Source of the DNA: Alkalimonas amylolytica
GTDB taxonomy: Bacteria > Pseudomonadota > Gammaproteobacteria > Enterobacterales > Alteromonadaceae
DNA: 64,000 bases
Assembly (NCBI RefSeq): GCF_900107845.1
Contig: NZ_FNRM01000001.1
Coordinates: 712,427-776,426, forward strand
Reading direction: 5' to 3'
The notes under the pieces are model-generated. The model saw nothing but the letters and a program-made list of their open reading frames with translations, did no database searches and was not told the DNA's origin. Shown here one piece after another: positions 54,058 through 63,844 of the stretch; the first letter of the stretch is position 1; every line of letters begins with the position of its first letter. The translations under genes and the position numbers were made by a program.

Positions 54058-54828
54058 ATGCTTAGAAACCTGTTGTTCACTCTGTTGCTGTTGCTTCATG
54101 CCTTTGCCCCATCAACAGCACAATCTGCTGCGAAGCCTCAGCTTGAATGGTGCCTGGATGACCTGCCAAGTTACCACGCCTATCCAGCGGAAGGTATGCC
54201 ATACGGGCCAACGGTCGACTTTATGCTGGAGCTTGCCAGGCGGGCAGGCTTTGAGTTGACGTTTAGCCCAAACACCCCCTTCGCCAGATGCTTGCGGTTA
54301 ATGGAGCAAGGCGAGGTAGATCTAATGGTCCGGCTGAACACCAGCGAGCAGCGTGAAAAGGTGATGTACATGCTGCCATACGCTTTAGCACGTCCCGAGG
54401 TATTGATTATCCGTCAGCAGCAACAGGACATCACCTCCATTGCAGAGCTGAACCGGCTTCATTTGATGGTAGTCCGAGGCTACACCTACAATCATCAAAC
54501 CCTTAATGTCATTGCAGGACATCCGCACAGCACGGTGATTGACTCTGTTGAGACTGGCTTAAAAATGCTCCAAATGCATCGTGCAGATGCCATGGTAACA
54601 ACCGAAGAGTATGCTTTGAACTGGTTTAGCCGAATACCTGAATACCAACAGCAGTTTACACTTGCAAGCCTTACCTTTGAGTCCCGCGAACCGCTCTACA
54701 TTCATGTTGCCTTGTCTAAAACCAGCGTCCATTCACACCTGGTACCTATGTTGCAGCAAGCTATTGCCGCCATGATCGCCGACGGCACCCTCGATCCCAG
54801 ACTGCAAGAGCAACCCCGCCTGTATTAA
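54058..54828 (+). CDS. Periplasmic solute-binding-like protein, tandem copy 3
   Basis: A 256-residue paralogue with signal peptide (MLRNLLFTLLLLLHAFAPSTAQS). EWCLDDLPSYHAYPAEG, GPTVDFMLELARRAGFELTFSP and LMEQGEVDLMVRLNTS match copies 1 and 2. 74 bp after copy 2, followed by recG. The three copies lie where trmH often stands in the spoT-recG interval. Confidence 0.82.
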   Translation: MLRNLLFTLLLLLHAFAPSTAQSAAKPQLEWCLDDLPSYHAYPAEGMPYGPTVDFMLELARRAGFELTFSPNTPFARCLRLMEQGEVDLMVRLNTSEQREKVMYMLPYALARPEVLIIRQQQQDITSIAELNRLHLMVVRGYTYNHQTLNVIAGHPHSTVIDSVETGLKMLQMHRADAMVTTEEYALNWFSRIPEYQQQFTLASLTFESREPLYIHVALSKTSVHSHLVPMLQQAIAAMIADGTLDPRLQEQPRLY

Positions 54829-54896
54829 CCCCGCTAGTACCTGGCTCTGGCTTCATCCAGCCCGTTCAGGGTACACTGACACAATAAAGTAACACC

Positions 54897-56990
54897 ATGG
54901 ACCTATGTGTGCCAGCAACTCAACTCAACAACCTTGCCATTACCCAATTAAAGGGCGTCGGTAGCAAAATGGCCGAGCGTCTGCAAAAGCTGGGGATCCA
55001 CAGTGTGCAGGATATTCTGTTTCACTTGCCGCTACGTTACGAAGACCGAACCCGGGTCTGCGCCATTGCCGACTTACTCCCTGGTATGCATACCACTATT
55101 CTGGGTACGGTACAGAGCAGTGAAATCCAGTTTGGCAAGCGACGCTCCTGGTTGCTCAAGCTGCGTGATCACAGCGGCAGTTTGACGTTACGTTTTTTTC
55201 ATTTCAGTGCCGCGCAAAAAGACGCGGTCAGCCCTGGGGTGCAACTGCGCTGCTTTGGTGAAGCCAGACGTGGCTTACGAGGCCTGGAGATGATGCATCC
55301 CGAATACAAAGTCGTGCAGGGAACTGACGACATCACAGTGGCAGAAAGCTTGACCCCCATCTACCCCAGTACTGAAGGCCTGAAACAAGCCAGTTGGCGC
55401 AATCTGACCGAATTAGCACTGGGTTACCTGCAACGCTTCAGCCCACAGGAATACCTTCCCGCCAATGGCCAGCAAGGCTGGACATTGACAGATGCACTGC
55501 TTTATTTACACCGGCCGCCACCGGATGCCAGCTTAGAGCAACTGGAGCAGGGCCAGCACCCGGCACAGCAACGACTGATCTTAGAGGAGCTGACCACGCA
55601 GCAAATCAGCATGTTTCAGCTACGACAGCAATGCCAGGCGCAGCAAGGCATTGCTGTACCAGAACCGGACAGCCCGCTGATCCATCACTTTTTGCAGCAA
55701 CTGGCCTTTGAGCCAACAGCAGCGCAGCAGCGCGTGGTAGCAGAGATCCACACCGATCTTGCCAAAGCGGTGCCAATGCTACGTCTGGTGCAGGGCGATG
55801 TGGGTTCAGGCAAAACCCTGGTGGCGGCTCTGGCCGCCTTGCAAGTGATTGCTGCCGGATATCAAGTGGCTTTGATGGCGCCGACCGAACTCCTGGCAGA
55901 GCAGCATGCCGAGAACTTCCGTCAATGGTTCGAACCCCTGGGGCTGACCGTAGCCTGGCTGGGAGGCAAGAGCAAAGGCAAAGCCAGGCAACAGCAGTTG
56001 CACTTGATCCAAAGCGGTGAGGCCGCCATGGTGATAGGCACTCATGCGCTGTTCCAGCAGGATGTCCATTTCCATCAGTTGGCACTGGTGATTATTGATG
56101 AGCAGCACCGCTTTGGTGTGCACCAACGCCTGGCCTTGCGTGAAAAAGGCGGTGTTGACAGCCGCGCACCGCACCAGTTGATCATGACCGCAACCCCGAT
56201 TCCCCGAACGCTTGCCATGACGGCCTATGCTGATCTGGATACCTCGATTATTGATGAGCTGCCGCCGGGAAGAACACCAGTCACTACGGTGGCGATACCG
56301 GACACGCGGCGACAACAGGTGATTGACCGTGTGCAGGCATCGGTAACAGAAGAGCAGCGCCAGGTGTATTGGGTCTGCACCCTGATTGAAGAATCGGATG
56401 TACTGCAGTGCCAGGCTGCAGAGCAAAGCTGTGCCGCCTTGCAGGAGTCCTTACCGGATGTGCGTGTAGGCCTGGTGCATGGCCGCTTAAAACCTGCGGA
56501 AAAACAGCAGGTGATGCAAGCTTTCAGTCAGGGGGAGCTGGATGTACTAGTAGCCACCACGGTGATTGAGGTTGGTGTCAATGTCCCCAATGCCAGCCTG
56601 ATGATTATTGAAAACCCGGAGCGGCTTGGCCTGGCGCAACTGCATCAATTGCGTGGCCGGGTTGGTCGTGGCAGTACTGCCTCACACTGCGTACTGCTGT
56701 ATCACGCTCCCCTGTCGCAAACCGCTCAGGCCAGGCTAGCCGTGCTTCGAGACAGCAACGATGGTTTTGTGATTGCGCAGCGCGATCTGGAAATCCGCGG
56801 CCCTGGCGAGTTACTGGGTACCCGCCAAACCGGATTGGCTCAGCTTAAAATTGCTGATTTAGAACGGGATGAGTACCTGTTACCGGCAGCGCGTCAACTG
56901 GCCACTGAGTTGTGGCAGCACCATCCAATCGCCAGCAAGCAACTGCTAAGGCGCTGGCTACCCAATCGAGAACAATTTGCCAATGCCTAA
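54897..56990 (+). CDS. recG: ATP-dependent DNA helicase RecG
   Basis: A 697-residue branch-migration helicase for stalled forks and Holliday junctions. N-terminal wedge/OB region (LKGVGSKMAERLQKLGI, FHLPLRYEDRT), then SF2 motifs: Walker A GDVGSGKT (about 300), DEQHRFG (about 400), TATPIPRT and the RecG/Mfd-specific C-terminus (GRVGRGSTASHCVLL, DLEIRGPGELLGTRQ). Length matches the family (693). Convergent with rarD, the stops overlapping by 4 bases. Confidence 0.97.
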   Translation: MDLCVPATQLNNLAITQLKGVGSKMAERLQKLGIHSVQDILFHLPLRYEDRTRVCAIADLLPGMHTTILGTVQSSEIQFGKRRSWLLKLRDHSGSLTLRFFHFSAAQKDAVSPGVQLRCFGEARRGLRGLEMMHPEYKVVQGTDDITVAESLTPIYPSTEGLKQASWRNLTELALGYLQRFSPQEYLPANGQQGWTLTDALLYLHRPPPDASLEQLEQGQHPAQQRLILEELTTQQISMFQLRQQCQAQQGIAVPEPDSPLIHHFLQQLAFEPTAAQQRVVAEIHTDLAKAVPMLRLVQGDVGSGKTLVAALAALQVIAAGYQVALMAPTELLAEQHAENFRQWFEPLGLTVAWLGGKSKGKARQQQLHLIQSGEAAMVIGTHALFQQDVHFHQLALVIIDEQHRFGVHQRLALREKGGVDSRAPHQLIMTATPIPRTLAMTAYADLDTSIIDELPPGRTPVTTVAIPDTRRQQVIDRVQASVTEEQRQVYWVCTLIEESDVLQCQAAEQSCAALQESLPDVRVGLVHGRLKPAEKQQVMQAFSQGELDVLVATTVIEVGVNVPNASLMIIENPERLGLAQLHQLRGRVGRGSTASHCVLLYHAPLSQTAQARLAVLRDSNDGFVIAQRDLEIRGPGELLGTRQTGLAQLKIADLERDEYLLPAARQLATELWQHHPIASKQLLRRWLPNREQFANA

Positions 56991-57892
56991 ATCAGGCGCT
57001 TAACTGTGGATTGTCTGTTGGCATGCAAGGCATCCAGGCTGTAGATCAGCAAGGCAGTCCAGATCACGGCAAAGGTTACCAGTCGCTCAGAAGCAAGCGG
57101 CTCCTGATAGAGCCAGACGCCAAACACAAACATCAAACTTGGCCCTATGTATTGGAAAAAGCCCATAGTCGATAACTGCAAGCGCCTGGCTCCGGCGATA
57201 AAGCACAGTAACGGTACCGTCGTCACCAAGGCGGCGGCCATCAGCCACAGGTTGAGCGTCCAACTGTTATGCAGCAGGTTGACGGCATAACTGTCTGCCA
57301 CAAACCACCAATACCAGACGGCCAGCGGCAACAACAACAAGGACTCCAGCAACAAGCCAATGATGGCATTCACTGCCAGCTTTTTTCGCAACAAACCATA
57401 GATAGCAAACGAACCGGCCAGCGCCAGAGCTATCCAGGGAAAGGCTCCATAACTCAGCACTTGGTACAACACAGCGCAAGCAGCCAGCCCCAGGGCAAAC
57501 CATTGCATGCGACGCAAACGCTCTCCCAAAAACACCATTCCTAGTAAGACATTAAGCAGTGGGTTGATGTAATAGCCCAGACTGGCATCCAGCATATGAT
57601 TCTGATTCACGGCCCAGATAAACAGCCACCAGTTAAAGCCCAGCAACACAGAAGTCAGTAGCAACAGGCTAAGCAATGTGGGTTGTCTGAGCACGGCCTG
57701 CACCTGTGACCACTGCCTGATCGCCACCACAACCATCAATAGCAGCAGGCAGGACCAAACAATGCGATGCACCAGAATTTCCAGCGATGGAATCTCAGCA
57801 ATTTGCTTAAAGTAAAGCGGGGCTATGCCCCAAAGGGTGTAGGCACTAATGGCCGCCAGACCACCTAGTTTTTGTTCGCGCGTCAATGACAT
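56987..57892 (-). CDS. rarD: RarD-type EamA family permease
   Basis: A 301-residue inner-membrane protein with about ten transmembrane helices and the RarD N-terminus (GLAAISAYTLWGIAPLYFKQIAEIPSLEILVHRIVWS). It belongs to the EamA/DMT superfamily; some members are linked to chloramphenicol sensitivity in older literature, but the substrate is unknown. Confidence 0.9.
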   Translation of the reverse strand: MSLTREQKLGGLAAISAYTLWGIAPLYFKQIAEIPSLEILVHRIVWSCLLLLMVVVAIRQWSQVQAVLRQPTLLSLLLLTSVLLGFNWWLFIWAVNQNHMLDASLGYYINPLLNVLLGMVFLGERLRRMQWFALGLAACAVLYQVLSYGAFPWIALALAGSFAIYGLLRKKLAVNAIIGLLLESLLLLPLAVWYWWFVADSYAVNLLHNSWTLNLWLMAAALVTTVPLLCFIAGARRLQLSTMGFFQYIGPSLMFVFGVWLYQEPLASERLVTFAVIWTALLIYSLDALHANRQSTVKRLI

Positions 57893-57955
57893 GACTAAGC
57901 CTGTAAGGTATCAGGCCTGCATTCTAACCAAAAGCAGCACTTAGTACGACAGCAT

Positions 57956-58408
57956 TTAGCCGACTAAATAGGTACCAGTCCCAAGCGCAATATGGACACC
58001 CGTGTCGTTGTGCAGCTCCATCCGGCACACAGCCACTTTGTTGCCACTACGAATCACGCGTGCTGTTGCAGTAAAGTGCTGCCCCCTACCTGGGCGTAGG
58101 TAATCGGTGCGAATGTCGATGGTGCTCATCTTACCCAATCGACTAAAGAGTTCATCTTGCTGGATCGCCTGCATCCGGCTCAGTGCACTGGATACCGCCA
58201 TGATGCCTCCCACCACATCCAGCACTGTGGCAATCACACCGCCATGCATGATTTTTTGCATAGGGTTACCGATTAATTGCTCAGACCAGTCAAAACAGAC
58301 CTCCGCTTGCTCCAGATCAAAGCGGGTGACTTTCAAACCAAGCAACTGATTAAACGGCATCTGTTCGAAGGTAGTGGCAATCAATGGCAATAAATCAGCA
58401 TGTTTCAT
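57956..58408 (-). CDS. PaaI-like hotdog-fold thioesterase
   Basis: A 150-residue protein with the hotdog thioesterase signature: NPMQKIMHGGVIATVLDVVGGIM, the catalytic-helix region, then the strand-rich half (TIDIRTDYLRPG). Probably hydrolyses acyl-CoA thioesters; substrate unknown. ATG 58408 was preferred to a start 10 codons upstream, which lacks a binding site. Divergent from recQ. Confidence 0.88.
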   Translation of the reverse strand: MKHADLLPLIATTFEQMPFNQLLGLKVTRFDLEQAEVCFDWSEQLIGNPMQKIMHGGVIATVLDVVGGIMAVSSALSRMQAIQQDELFSRLGKMSTIDIRTDYLRPGRGQHFTATARVIRSGNKVAVCRMELHNDTGVHIALGTGTYLVG

Positions 58409-58536
58409 GGTCTGAGCTCTTCTGGTTGGACCTGCCAAGACTAACTGGCTTTCCCTTGCCAGGCAAGGGCAGGAATGCAGACAGCAGCGTCTGTTTTGAT
58501 TACAATGCCGCTTTAGCCGGCAAATTGTGAAACCCT

Positions 58537-60351
58537 GTGCACGATACCCTACTCCAGCATCTGAAAACGTACTTTGGCTACAGCAGCTTTCGCCCAGGGC
58601 AACTGGAGGTTATCGATGCTGCAATGGCTGGCCGGGATAGCTTTGTTCTGATGCCAACCGGAGGTGGTAAGTCGTTGTGTTACCAACTGCCAGCTTTGTT
58701 GCTATCGCATGTCACAGTGGTCGTATCTCCTCTGATGTCACTGATGAAAGATCAGGTGGATGCGCTTAAAGCCAATGGCATTGCCGCTGAATTTATCAAC
58801 AGCAGCCTAAGCCGGGAAGAAGTGCTTACCATCTTCAGTAAGCTACGACAGCAGCAGTTGAAGCTGCTGTATGTTGCGCCTGAGCGCTTGTTACAACCTC
58901 AGTTTCTGGATCGCCTGAGCGAGCTTGGCGTTAGCTTGTTTGCCATTGATGAAGCCCATTGCATCTCGCAGTGGGGCCATGATTTTCGCCCCGATTACAT
59001 GGCACTAGCCCTTATCAAAGAGCGCTTTCCAACGGTGCCACTCATGGCGCTGACTGCTACTGCAGATGCCGCTACTCGTCAGGATATCGTGCAACAACTT
59101 GGTCTGCATCACCACCAGGAATACGTTGGCAGTTTTGATCGCCCGAACATCCGCTATACCATTCAGGAAAAGTTTCGTCCGCTGGAGCAGCTAGTCAGCT
59201 ACTTAAAACAACAGGATGGCCAAAGTGGTGTGGTTTACTGTAACTCAAGACGTAAAGTGGATGAACTGGCCAGCCAACTACTGGAAAGGGGCTTTAGTAC
59301 CGCCGCTTATCATGCCGGCATGGACTCCGAACGCCGCAACCAGGTGCAGGATGCTTTTCAACGCGATGATATTCAGGTCATCGTTGCTACCGTCGCATTC
59401 GGTATGGGCATCAATAAATCCAATATCCGCTTCGTGGTCCATTACGAGCTATCCCGCACCATCGAATCCTACTATCAGGAAACCGGACGAGCCGGCCGCG
59501 ATGGCGTGGCAGCCGAAGCTCTAACGCTGTTTGATCCTGCCGATGTAGCCCGCATCTATCATTGGATCGATCAGGAAGAGAACGAACAGCGCGCCCGCGT
59601 AGCCCGGCAGCGCTTCTCTGCCATGGCTTCCTTTGCAGAAGCCCAGACCTGTCGCCGTTTAGTACTTCTCAACTACTTTGGTGAAGCCCGGCAAACGCCT
59701 TGCGGTAATTGTGATATTTGCCTGTCCCCCCCCAAGCAATTTGACGGCACCGAGCTGGCTCAAAAAGCATTGTCATGCGTGTATCGGGTTGGCCAGCGTT
59801 TTGGCATGGGCCATGTCATCGAGGTGCTGCGCGGAAGCAACAGCCAAAAAGTACAGCAATACGGCCACCATCAATTATCCACCTGGGGCCTGGGCCAAGA
59901 TTACAGCCATGATTTTTGGCTTAGCATCTTACGTCAACTGGTGCATTTTGGCTTTTTACAACAAGATATCACTCAGCATGCCGCCTTAAAGTTGCAGCCT
60001 GTGGCCCGGCCGGTTTTGCGGGGAGAACAGTCTTTGCAGTTGGCGGTACCGCGTCTGCACGCCAGTAGTAGCAAAGAAAAGCGCAAACCACAGCATTACG
60101 ATAAGGCGTTGTTCGCCCGCTTAAAACGGCTGCGCAAGCAATTGGCAGAACAAGAAGATATCGCGCCTTTCATGGTGTTCAGTGATGCAACCTTGATCGA
60201 TATGTGCCAGTGTTTACCAGAGAATGAGCACTCCATGCTCCAAGTCAGCGGTGTCGGCCTCACCAAGCTCAGTCGCTATGGTGCCACCTTTTTAGCGGAG
60301 ATTGGAGCTTATCTGGCGCATGAGCAAGACCCAGGCAAACTCTTATCATGA
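58537..60351 (+). CDS. recQ: ATP-dependent DNA helicase RecQ
   Basis: A 604-residue 3'-5' helicase: Walker A MPTGGGKSLCYQLPA, DEAH box (AIDEAHCISQWGHDFRPDY), motif VI QETGRAGRDG, RQC zinc site (CRRLVL ... CGNCDIC) and a C-terminal HRDC domain (about 525-600). GTG start at 58537. Length matches E. coli RecQ (609). Acts in recombination and repair. Confidence 0.97.
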   Translation: MHDTLLQHLKTYFGYSSFRPGQLEVIDAAMAGRDSFVLMPTGGGKSLCYQLPALLLSHVTVVVSPLMSLMKDQVDALKANGIAAEFINSSLSREEVLTIFSKLRQQQLKLLYVAPERLLQPQFLDRLSELGVSLFAIDEAHCISQWGHDFRPDYMALALIKERFPTVPLMALTATADAATRQDIVQQLGLHHHQEYVGSFDRPNIRYTIQEKFRPLEQLVSYLKQQDGQSGVVYCNSRRKVDELASQLLERGFSTAAYHAGMDSERRNQVQDAFQRDDIQVIVATVAFGMGINKSNIRFVVHYELSRTIESYYQETGRAGRDGVAAEALTLFDPADVARIYHWIDQEENEQRARVARQRFSAMASFAEAQTCRRLVLLNYFGEARQTPCGNCDICLSPPKQFDGTELAQKALSCVYRVGQRFGMGHVIEVLRGSNSQKVQQYGHHQLSTWGLGQDYSHDFWLSILRQLVHFGFLQQDITQHAALKLQPVARPVLRGEQSLQLAVPRLHASSSKEKRKPQHYDKALFARLKRLRKQLAEQEDIAPFMVFSDATLIDMCQCLPENEHSMLQVSGVGLTKLSRYGATFLAEIGAYLAHEQDPGKLLS

Positions 60352-60405
60352 TAAAAGTGTGATAACACTGAGCAAAGATAGACCTGAAGCCCAGATAACT
60401 TTAAG

Positions 60406-63303
60406 ATGAGCTTGCTCAGGATTTATTCAGAGAGGGATGCTTTGATTGCACGTATTGCGGTGATTCTTTTTTGCATGCTGTTCTCTTGCATCAGCCAAGC
60501 ACATTATGCCCAAAGCCAAGTAATTGATCAGCAGCTTGAGCAACTATCCCTGCGTGACACCTTGTATTTTCAAATCACCGATGACAATGTCGAGGTGGAA
60601 GACTTTCTGTTAAACCCGGCCCTTCACCATGCTTTTCAGCTCGTTAAAGATCAACAAAAGGCTCAGATTGAACCTGGTGAGGTTGTTTGGCTGTTTGTCC
60701 GGCTACGATACACCGGTGAAGGCTCGCTTAACACGATAATCCATTACGATTTTCCGCTGGCCGATCAAGTCACAAAAGTACTGTTTGACCGGCAGCAACA
60801 TCGCTTATTGCAACAGTATCATACGGGTAGTGACTATCCTTTTGTCGAGCGGCTGTTGCCCTACCCAAGCTTTGCATTTCCACTGATACTTGAGCCATCT
60901 CAGGAAATTGATGTTTTCCTTAAGATCAAAGATGCAGGCTTAGTGCCACTGCAACTTAGCTTATGGCAGCAGGAGTACTTTAACGCAGCGCAAACCCAGC
61001 TCAGCCTGATCGAAGGTATTATCCAAGGTTTACTACTCGCTCTGGTTTTATACAATTGCTATTTATTACTGCGAAGACAACGTCTGCTTTACCTCTATCA
61101 AGCAGGCTGTTATCTAAGCCTTTCCCTGGTGATTGCGACCTTGAGTGGCCAGGCGTTTGCGCACCTCTGGCCCAATCAACCCGAGATAAACTCTGCCATT
61201 CTATATGTTTTGTCCGGTCTGACCCTGTTGTGCCTGAATCAATTTACCTACCTGGCACTGTCATCGTTCCAACGACTGCCTTGGCGCTGGTTATTTCTGG
61301 TCAATCAGTTGCTGAGCTTAATTTTGCTATTTAGTCCATTATTTGCCGATGGCCAATTACGCGTCCTGCTCCTGCTAGTGTGCTCTTTAACTGTACTAAT
61401 CAGCAACTCATTTGTTTCATTTGCACACTTCTTACAAGGCCATGTAACTGCAAGATTTTTTGCACTGGCTTGGTTGTGTTTATTATTGTGCGGCGGCTTG
61501 CTGATGGTCTCTGGATTTGGCTTGCTGCAACTGCCATTGATGTGGAACCACGCACTTCTCGCGAGTCTGATCGTCAGTATGGCATTTATCAGTTATCATT
61601 TTGCACATCACCAAGAATCAGCCGACTATACTAAGTACGCTGGCGCTTCCCCCCTAAACCAACAAAACTTCGGCCACCTATTCTTTCAGCAATCGAATGA
61701 AGCCATTTTTGTGGCCTCAGCAAACGGCCAGCTAGTACAAGCCAACAGCCGATTTTATGATATCACCGGCCTTGCACCCACAGCGGAGCAAGCGGCTCGA
61801 GCTAGACTGCTGTTGCTGGAAACCATCTTACCGGACTGGCCATTACTTTATCCGAAGGCAATTCAGCAGGAGGATCCGGTAGTGATGCAGCTCTTTGGCG
61901 AGCATGGTGTTGGGGCTCTGGTGGCTGTCACTGCTGAGTATGTTGCCATGCAAGGAGCAGAAGAAAAGCTTATATGCGGCAAGCTAAAGCCCCTTAGCGA
62001 AGAGGCCTATGCAAAACTTCGCCAGCAACAGCTTAATGAGCTTGATAACCTAACAGGCTTGTTAAATCAATCATCATTCGTCGCACTGCTGCAACAATCA
62101 CTGTCGGCAAATGAGTCCGGAGCTCTATTGCAAATTGACCTGATTGATTTCAAACGCATCAATGAGCAGTGCGAACAAGCAGCAGGGGATGCTCTGCTGC
62201 GGCAGGTGGCCGCGAAACTACAACAAGAACTAACGACTCTACCTTTAGCTCGGCTATCAGCGGATACTTTTGTTGCATATTTGCCAAATAAAGGGTCACA
62301 GGAAGCTTTTATTCAGTCCTATCGGTTACTGGATGAGTTAAGAGGGTTTCGTTTTATCTGGCAGGAACATATTTTTCGTATTCATATCAGTATTGGTGTT
62401 CTCAACATGACACCAACAGATGGCGATGCAAATCAAGCTTTACAGATGGTCGCTCAGGCCTGTCAGCAAGCTAAAAATAAGGGCTACAATCGTATCCACA
62501 TGCATCAATTAGATGCCTCTGATCAAGCGTTGACGCACACGGAACATTCTCTGTGGGAAAATAAGGTACGTGAAGCACTAAATGACAATAAATTTGTGCT
62601 CAACCTGCAATATATTCAACAAGAGTCACCGTCAGAGAAAGCGCGTTACGAGATTTTATTACGCTACAAAGCAGATGCCGGTCACCTGATACCCGCTGTT
62701 AACTTTATGCCGGCTGCACGCAAAGCCAATCTTACTGAGCGTATTGACCGTTGGGTCATTGAGCATTACTTTGCTTGGCTTTATCAACATCAAGCGGAAC
62801 TGAATAAAACAGCTTGCAGTCATCTGAATATTTCAGCAGCATCCATTGCTGATCCCGACTTCATCAACTTTATTTCGGACAGATTGCGACATTACCAGCT
62901 CAATGCAAACACTATATGTTTTGAAATCGATGAATACGTCGCTGTCGAGTTCTTATCAGGTACAGTAAGCTTTATCAACCAAGCGCGTGAGCTGGGCTGC
63001 CTTATTTGCCTCGATAATTTTGGCAGCGGCCTATCCACTTTCAGTTTATTAAAACATTTACCACTCGACCACCTAAAAATAGATGCCAATATCATGCGCA
63101 AGTTAACCAGTGAGCCATTGAATATGGCAATCGTGCGGTGCATTGTTGATATGGCAAAAAGCATGGGCATCGAGCCGATAGCGCCATATATTGAAACAGA
63201 GGAAACATATCAGTTAATGAAGGACTATGGTGTTCGTTTTTTCCAGGGATACCACTTAAGTAAACCATGTCTGTTGACTGAGGCATATCAACAACTTGGC
63301 TAG
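60406..63303 (+). CDS. Membrane protein with 7TMR-DISM sensor and degenerate GGDEF and EAL domains
   Basis: A 965-residue protein: signal-anchor, periplasmic 7TMR-DISMED2-like domain (about 45-190), seven transmembrane helices (about 200-395), PAS-like region (about 425-540), GGDEF-like (about 545-700) and EAL-like (about 715-965). The GGDEF active site reads LSADTF in place of GGDEF. The EAL motif is EIL (YEILLRY), the metal-site DD is DN (LDNFGSG), and the IAEG Glu is Pro (IAPYIET). Both domains are therefore probably inactive, as in CsrD or LapD-type c-di-GMP receptors/regulators (inference). Confidence 0.85.
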   Translation: MSLLRIYSERDALIARIAVILFCMLFSCISQAHYAQSQVIDQQLEQLSLRDTLYFQITDDNVEVEDFLLNPALHHAFQLVKDQQKAQIEPGEVVWLFVRLRYTGEGSLNTIIHYDFPLADQVTKVLFDRQQHRLLQQYHTGSDYPFVERLLPYPSFAFPLILEPSQEIDVFLKIKDAGLVPLQLSLWQQEYFNAAQTQLSLIEGIIQGLLLALVLYNCYLLLRRQRLLYLYQAGCYLSLSLVIATLSGQAFAHLWPNQPEINSAILYVLSGLTLLCLNQFTYLALSSFQRLPWRWLFLVNQLLSLILLFSPLFADGQLRVLLLLVCSLTVLISNSFVSFAHFLQGHVTARFFALAWLCLLLCGGLLMVSGFGLLQLPLMWNHALLASLIVSMAFISYHFAHHQESADYTKYAGASPLNQQNFGHLFFQQSNEAIFVASANGQLVQANSRFYDITGLAPTAEQAARARLLLLETILPDWPLLYPKAIQQEDPVVMQLFGEHGVGALVAVTAEYVAMQGAEEKLICGKLKPLSEEAYAKLRQQQLNELDNLTGLLNQSSFVALLQQSLSANESGALLQIDLIDFKRINEQCEQAAGDALLRQVAAKLQQELTTLPLARLSADTFVAYLPNKGSQEAFIQSYRLLDELRGFRFIWQEHIFRIHISIGVLNMTPTDGDANQALQMVAQACQQAKNKGYNRIHMHQLDASDQALTHTEHSLWENKVREALNDNKFVLNLQYIQQESPSEKARYEILLRYKADAGHLIPAVNFMPAARKANLTERIDRWVIEHYFAWLYQHQAELNKTACSHLNISAASIADPDFINFISDRLRHYQLNANTICFEIDEYVAVEFLSGTVSFINQARELGCLICLDNFGSGLSTFSLLKHLPLDHLKIDANIMRKLTSEPLNMAIVRCIVDMAKSMGIEPIAPYIETEETYQLMKDYGVRFFQGYHLSKPCLLTEAYQQLG

Positions 63304-63613
63304 TCCATTAATGCTCGCACGCTATCTCATGTCACAACTCTTAAACCCCTTGCAAAAGGGGGCTGCGTCCACAGTCGCTTCAGGCTGAAACATTCCTTCA
63401 GGCTCGCCACAACAACTACTCCGGGCATCCTGCCCTGCGCCCTTCGGGCCAGCTAAAGCTGTTCAAATGTGCTCCCGGTACATTTGTCGCTAACGCTCAA
63501 ACATGTTGATGTCGATCTGAACGAGGCCTCAGCTTTCGCGGCTAGTTTGTTGATGCACCGAGCCAGCATGGCGACTGTCATGCGTGTGGAGTACTGCGCG
63601 CAGCGCATAAAGC
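63304..63613. other. Non-coding region between the c-di-GMP-type gene and the rRNA operon
   Basis: No credible gene. A CCCCTT/AAGGGG hairpin at 63346-63361 lies soon after the upstream stop and could end that transcript, though no T-run follows. A short CGCCCTTCGGGC-type hairpin lies near 63440. Confidence 0.5.
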
Positions 63614-63639
63614 AAAAAGCCCACTCGAATGAGTGGGCT
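63614..63639 (-). terminator. Rho-independent terminator of the rRNA operon
   Basis: Stem AGCCCACTC / GAGTGGGCT with a 4-base loop followed by a T-run on the minus strand, 15 bp past the 5S 3' end. Confidence 0.93.
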
Positions 63640-63654
63640 CTTGGCTTTATAAGG

Positions 63655-63771
63655 TGCCTGGCGGTGTACTACTCTCGCATGGCGAATGCCACACTACCAT
63701 CGTCGCAGCTGCGTTTCACTTCTGAGTTCGGAATGGAGTCAGGTGGTTCCACAGCGCTATTGCCACCAGGC
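63655..63771 (-). rRNA. rrf: 5S ribosomal RNA
   Basis: On the minus strand the sequence begins GCCTGGTGGCAATAGCGC and ends CACCGCCAGGCA, the standard gammaproteobacterial 5S ends that pair as helix I. It contains the conserved CCATTCCGAACTCAGAAG loop. About 117 bases; the 5' end may be one base further. Confidence 0.95.
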
Positions 63772-63844
63772 GTAAACTGGTTTTGTCTGTCTTTAACTAG
63801 CAAGCTGATTTCGATAGCGTGCATACAAGCCACTTGGGCGTTGT

